DNA of 38,805 bases from Chloroflexota bacterium (lineage in GTDB: Bacteria > Chloroflexota > UBA11872), in the NCBI GenBank assembly GCA_022820025.1, contig JAJEGF010000074.1, positions 1 through 38,805 of the forward strand, written 5' to 3'. Shown here one piece after another: positions 36,276 through 38,805 of this stretch. Each line of letters opens with the position of its first letter. Position 1 is the stretch's first letter. Both the position numbers and the translations under genes were made by a program. The notes under the pieces are model-generated. The model ran no database searches, was not told where the DNA came from, and was given only the letters and a program-made list of their open reading frames with translations.

Positions 36276-36435
36276 GAGACCTCTGCAAAACCTTGGCTTG
36301 GTTGCCCGGAAGACCCCTCACCGATTTCGGCCGAAGACGCCCGAGTCTGCCTCTCCCCTTGGAGAGGGGAAAGAACGGCGGCTCCTCGAGAGGATTGACA
36401 CCGCGCACCAGTCGATTGGATTACGAGAAGGTCTC
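36276..36435 (+). mobile_element. MITE-like repeat, copy A
   Basis: A 160-bp element bounded by GAGACCT (36276-36282) and its reverse complement AGGTCTC (36429-36435). The core 36307-36368 is repeated at 38520-38581 with 60 of 62 bases identical. The core contains CCTCTCC-CCTT-GGAGAGG, a 7-bp hairpin whose loop holds one of the two differences. There is no transposase gene, so it is non-autonomous or a REP-type repeat. It fills the gap between the microprotein and the moaA stop codon, ending 9 nt from it. Confidence 0.6.
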
Positions 36436-36444
36436 GCTGCGGGG

Positions 36445-37491
36445 CTAGCCGCCGATCTGGTACATCTCGACTTTGGGGGCGCTGTGGGGGTGGCCGGATT
36501 CGTCGAGGAGGTTGGCGCGTTCCTCGGAGTAGCGGTCGGTGCGGGCGGCCCAGACGCCCTGGATGAGGGCGCGGAGTTCACGGTCGGTGGCGCCGTCGCG
36601 CAGCGGGGTCTTTAGATCGGTGCCGCCGCCGGCGAAGAGGCAGGTGAGGAGATGGCCGTCGGTTGAAAGGCGGGCGCGGGTGCAGTCGCCGCAGAAGGGT
36701 TGGCTGACCGAGGAAATGACGCCGATTTCGCCGGAGCCGTCGACGTAGCGGTAGCGGCTGGCGACCTCGCCGCGGTAGTTGGGGGCGGCCGGCTCAATGG
36801 GCGCGACTTCGTTCACGCGGGCCACGATTTCGCGGGCGGGGACGACCTCAGATAGAACCCAGTGATTGAGGTTTCCGACGTCCATGTACTCGATGAAGCG
36901 AACGATGTGGCCGGTGCCCTTGAAGTGGCGGGCCAGCTGGGCGACGGCCTCGTCGTTGACGCCGCGCTGGACGACGCAGTTGATCTTGATCTGATCGAAC
37001 CCGGCGACTTCGGCGGCGCGAATGCCTTCCAGCACCGGCTCGACGCTGATCTCGCGTCCGTTCATGCGCTTGAACACGTCGTCGTCCAGGCTGTCCAGGC
37101 TGACGGTGATGCGGTCCAGCCCGGCTTCCCGCAGCGCCGAGGCGTGGCGAGGCAGCAGGTAGCCGTTGGTGGTGAGGGCGGTGTCCTCCACGCCGTCGAT
37201 GCGAGTGAGCATTTGGACAAGCGTGGGCAGGTCGGCGCGCAGCAGGGGTTCGCCGCCAGTGAGGCGTAGCTTGCGGGCGCCCAGGTCGACGAAGAGGCAG
37301 GTGAGGCGCTCGATTTCCTCGAAGGTGAGGATTTCGGGCCTGGGCAGAAAGGCGTAGCGGGCGCCGAAGACCTCGGCCGGCATGCAGTAGGGGCAACGGA
37401 AGTTGCAGCGATCGGTGACCGAAATGCGCAAGTCGCGCAGCTCGCGCCCGAGCGTGTCGGTGACGGTGGGCAGGGTGGTTGTGGTCGTCAT
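36445..37491 (-). CDS. moaA: GTP 3',8-cyclase, molybdenum cofactor biosynthesis
   Basis: A 348-aa radical SAM enzyme that converts GTP to 3',8-cyclo-7,8-dihydro-GTP, the first step of molybdopterin synthesis. The N-terminal cluster ligands are C29, C33 and C36 in DRCNFRCPYC. LTGGEPLLRADL is the SAM-binding GGE block. The C-terminal cluster ligands are C267, C270 and C284 in FCGDCTRARLSTDGHLLTC. The protein ends in Gly-Gly, the tail known to matter for MoaA activity. The ATG 37491 start lacks a clear Shine-Dalgarno sequence, and the N-terminus is Thr-rich. No other moa genes are adjacent. A molybdenum-cofactor riboswitch was not recognised upstream. Confidence 0.96.
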   Translation of the reverse strand: MTTTTTLPTVTDTLGRELRDLRISVTDRCNFRCPYCMPAEVFGARYAFLPRPEILTFEEIERLTCLFVDLGARKLRLTGGEPLLRADLPTLVQMLTRIDGVEDTALTTNGYLLPRHASALREAGLDRITVSLDSLDDDVFKRMNGREISVEPVLEGIRAAEVAGFDQIKINCVVQRGVNDEAVAQLARHFKGTGHIVRFIEYMDVGNLNHWVLSEVVPAREIVARVNEVAPIEPAAPNYRGEVASRYRYVDGSGEIGVISSVSQPFCGDCTRARLSTDGHLLTCLFAGGGTDLKTPLRDGATDRELRALIQGVWAARTDRYSEERANLLDESGHPHSAPKVEMYQIGG

Positions 37492-37839
37492 GGTCGGCGA
37501 TGGCGGGGCGAGGGCTCCGCGTGCTTGAGTCTACGTGGGGGAGTGGGAAGGAGTGAGCTGAGAGCAGTGAGAAAAGAGATTGGACGCGGGGAGAGGATTC
37601 GATGGGCGCGGGTGCGGAGCCGGCGGTCCGGGTGGGGTTCGTCGCGTTCAGAGGGCGAGACGGGGTCGGATGGGTAGGGAACTTTGGGTGGGGCCGGGGG
37701 CGAACCGGGCCGGGGATGGCGAAGTCGGCGATGCGCCGGTGGGCGGGAGAGGCGGTGGGAATTCGACTGATTCGCCGGAAGTGAGCGAGGGGCGAGGCGG
37801 AGGGACGGCGGATTCTCCGAACTGGAGACGGCGGCTACA
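37492..37839. other. G-rich intergenic region upstream of moaA
   Basis: About 350 bases with strong G bias on the plus strand. Short open frames (for example 37602-37784, 60 codons) translate to Gly/Arg/Trp-rich peptides without family resemblance or a good ribosome site. It must include the moaA promoter (minus strand) and the promoter of the coiled-coil gene unit (plus strand). I see no RNA family that I can name. Confidence 0.45.
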
Positions 37840-37983
37840 ATGGAAGCAGTATCAGAGGGGCGGCCCCGGTGCGTGCAGCGGGGATGAATGAGATCCGGTC
37901 GGCGAGTACGCCGTCATAGCGAGGGGCGCCCACATGCATCACCGAGTCCACAGTCGAAGCAGCAGCGGCTCTCGGGGTATCCG
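37840..37983 (+). repeat. Conserved leader of the tandem coiled-coil genes, copy 1
   Basis: Begins with a 15-codon frame MEAVSEGRPRCVQRG ending at TGA 37885-37887. It contains the self-complementary GGGGCGGCCCC and a hairpin CGGCG-AGTA-CGCCG (37900-37913), then GGGGCGCCCA. Copy 2 starts at 38353. Between the copies most changes fall at third codon positions of the small frame, and its stop TGA is TGG in copy 2. The hairpin is kept, with one compensatory pair change. It could be a decayed coding exon, a leader peptide or a structured RNA leader. Confidence 0.5.
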
Positions 37984-38322
37984 ATGACGGCCGATTTGTC
38001 CGCGCTTGACATTGAGCGACGATTGACAGCGATCGAGTCCACGCTGCCGACGTTCGCGACGAAAGCGGATATTCAGGCGCTGCGAGCTGACATGCAGGCT
38101 ATGCGGACCGAGTGGAAGTCTGACCTTGGCGAGATGCGATCGGAGTGGAAGGCCGACCTTGGCGAGCTGAGAGCCGAGTTTGGCGAGTTGAAGGCCGAAC
38201 TTCACGCTCGGGAAGCGCGGCTGATCAAGTGGGTTGCCGGGCTGGTGGTGGCTGGGGCGGCTGCGGCGGCTGGGGTGGCGATTGCGGTGAACCAGGTTCT
38301 GGCGGCCGGCGTGGGGGGCTGA
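37984..38322 (+). CDS. Coiled-coil protein with C-terminal membrane anchor (DUF1640-like), copy 1
   Basis: A 112-aa protein. Residues 1-35 (MTADLSALDIERRLTAIEST onward) lead into TKADIQALRADM, then imperfect 11-residue repeats EWKSDLGEMRS, EWKADLGELRA and EFGELKAELHA (about 43-75), a coiled coil. A membrane helix follows at about 84-108 (VAGLVVAGAAAAAGVAIAVNQVL). This layout resembles DUF1640/CCDC90-like small bacterial proteins; no function is established. The ATG lacks a strong ribosome site (GGGGTATCCG precedes it). An in-frame extension to 37888 translates the conserved leader. A paralogue starts 661 bp downstream and matches at 48 of its 53 visible residues, so this is a tandem duplication and possibly a longer array. 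Confidence 0.75.
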   Translation: MTADLSALDIERRLTAIESTLPTFATKADIQALRADMQAMRTEWKSDLGEMRSEWKADLGELRAEFGELKAELHAREARLIKWVAGLVVAGAAAAAGVAIAVNQVLAAGVGG

Positions 38323-38352
38323 TCGAGGTCCACGCAGGACGCGACATGGGCT

Positions 38353-38487
38353 ATGGACGCGGCTTCGGAGGGGCGGCCCCGGTGTGTGCAGCGGGGATGG
38401 TTGAGATCGGGTCGGCTGGTGAGCCGATACAGCAAAGGGGCGCCCAGGCGCGAGAACAGGTCTGGAGCCGAACAGGCCGCGGCTTTC
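38353..38487 (+). repeat. Conserved leader of the tandem coiled-coil genes, copy 2
   Basis: Offset 513-514 bp from copy 1. The small frame reads MDAASEGRPRCVQRGW and continues, because the copy-1 stop TGA is TGG here; it stays open to 38772 through the repeat element. The hairpin is TCGGCT-GGTG-AGCCGA (38412-38427), where one G-C pair of copy 1 is a T-A pair and one pair is added. GGGGCGCCCA recurs at 38437-38446. Confidence 0.5.
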
Positions 38488-38630
38488 GAAGGCATTTGCA
38501 TTACCCGGGGTTGGGTGCGCGGAAGACCCCTCACCGATTTCGGCCGAAGACGCCCGAATCTGCCTCTCCCCTCGGAGAGGGTGAAGAACCGCCACGCATT
38601 CAAGGTCGAAGCGCGTTTCTCAAAGGTCTC
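38488..38630 (+). mobile_element. MITE-like repeat, copy B, inserted in the second leader
   Basis: Shares the 62-bp core (38520-38581) with the element at 36276-36435, and the right end AGGTCTC followed by a GCGGGGC context. The left end is diverged (GAAGGCATTTGCATTACC), so the exact boundary is uncertain. The distance from GGGGCGCCCA to the coiled-coil ATG is 52 nt in copy 1 but about 199 nt here, and the element accounts for the extra length. It therefore arrived after, or only in, this copy of the duplication. Confidence 0.6.
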
Positions 38631-38644
38631 TTGCGGGGCAACCG

Positions 38645-38805
38645 ATGACGGCCGATTTGTCCGGGCTCGACATCGAGCGACGCTTGACGGCAATCGAGTC
38701 TGCGCTGCCGACGTTTGCGACCAAAGCCGACATTCAGGCGCTGCGAGTCGAGATGCAGGCGATGCGGACTGAGTGGAAGTCTGACCTTGGTGAGCTGCGG
38801 TCGGA
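38645..38805 (+). CDS. Coiled-coil protein, tandem copy 2 (truncated by window end)
   Basis: The first 53 codons of a paralogue of the 37984-38322 gene, running off the right edge. Differences are A7G, T20A, A35V, D36E and M51L, all mild, and many further nucleotide changes are synonymous. This indicates purifying selection on both copies after duplication. TKADIQALRVEM and EWKSDLGELRS show that the coiled-coil start is intact. The C-terminal anchor lies outside the window. The immediate upstream GGGGCAACCG resembles the copy-1 GGGGTATCCG. Confidence 0.75.
   Translation, partial: MTADLSGLDIERRLTAIESALPTFATKADIQALRVEMQAMRTEWKSDLGELRS

Noticed and set aside
37602..37784. 60-codon frame upstream of the coiled-coil genes
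   Set aside because: Gly/Arg/Trp-rich, no ribosome site, no similarity to either microprotein.
37492..37983. Molybdenum-cofactor riboswitch upstream of moaA
   Set aside because: I could not find the expected conserved pairing on the minus strand; the conserved hairpins here belong to the plus-strand duplicated leader.

Overview
The window is GC-rich, tightly packed bacterial DNA, most likely chromosomal. I infer a Chloroflexota-type organism. The main clue is the substrate-binding lipoprotein with a long Val/Glu/Lys repeat behind its lipobox, a style I associate with that phylum. A radical SAM protein with a CCAEP tail, large polytopic GT-C-like proteins, and the LLM, Ldh and sulfatase content also fit. 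No rRNA, tRNA, CRISPR array, integrase or transposase gene is visible.

Layout. 0.3-1.9 kb: a Gfo/Idh/MocA oxidoreductase and a GNAT acetyltransferase (minus strand). 2.0-9.0 kb: three large polytopic membrane proteins of GT-C type, two of them overlapping by ATGA. 9.3-17.9 kb: a sulfatase island. A five-gene minus-strand run holds a solute-binding lipoprotein, a small lipoprotein, a sulfatase, an unknown protein and a sulfatase-fold protein with Thr in place of the formylglycine Cys. It is flanked by one plus-strand Cys-type sulfatase on each side. 17.9-27.7 kb: a seven-gene minus-strand operon with ATP-grasp ligase, CCAEP-tail radical SAM protein, lipB, lipA, aceE, aceF and lpd. It encodes the complete pyruvate dehydrogenase complex and its lipoylation enzymes. 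27.8-30.0 kb: a divergent plus-strand run with an Nfu-type Fe-S carrier, a DUF169 protein, a microprotein and a flavin reductase. 30.1-35.7 kb: minus-strand LLM flavin oxidoreductase, Ldh-family dehydrogenase, thiolase and acetoacetyl-CoA synthetase; the last two overlap. 36-38.8 kb: a second microprotein, a repeat element, moaA, and a tandem duplication of a coiled-coil membrane-anchored gene that runs off the right edge.

How the genes work together. LipB and LipA put lipoate on AceF, Lpd reoxidises it, and Nfu plausibly resupplies Fe-S clusters to LipA. The head of this operon carries two enzymes of unknown substrate, the ATP-grasp ligase and the CCAEP-tail radical SAM protein, which is the most intriguing context in the window. 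AACS plus thiolase would convert acetoacetate to acetyl-CoA. The sulfatase island suggests scavenging of sulfated organic matter.

Structure not explained by the annotated genes. (i) A leader of about 250 bp occurs twice in opposite orientation, before a GT-C gene and before AACS. It runs from AGTGTACACT to an AT-rich perfect 11-bp inverted repeat. (ii) Two homologous 50-59 aa microproteins share a cationic amphipathic N-terminus. (iii) Two copies of a MITE-like repeat share a 62-bp core with 60 matches. (iv) A conserved leader precedes each duplicated coiled-coil gene.
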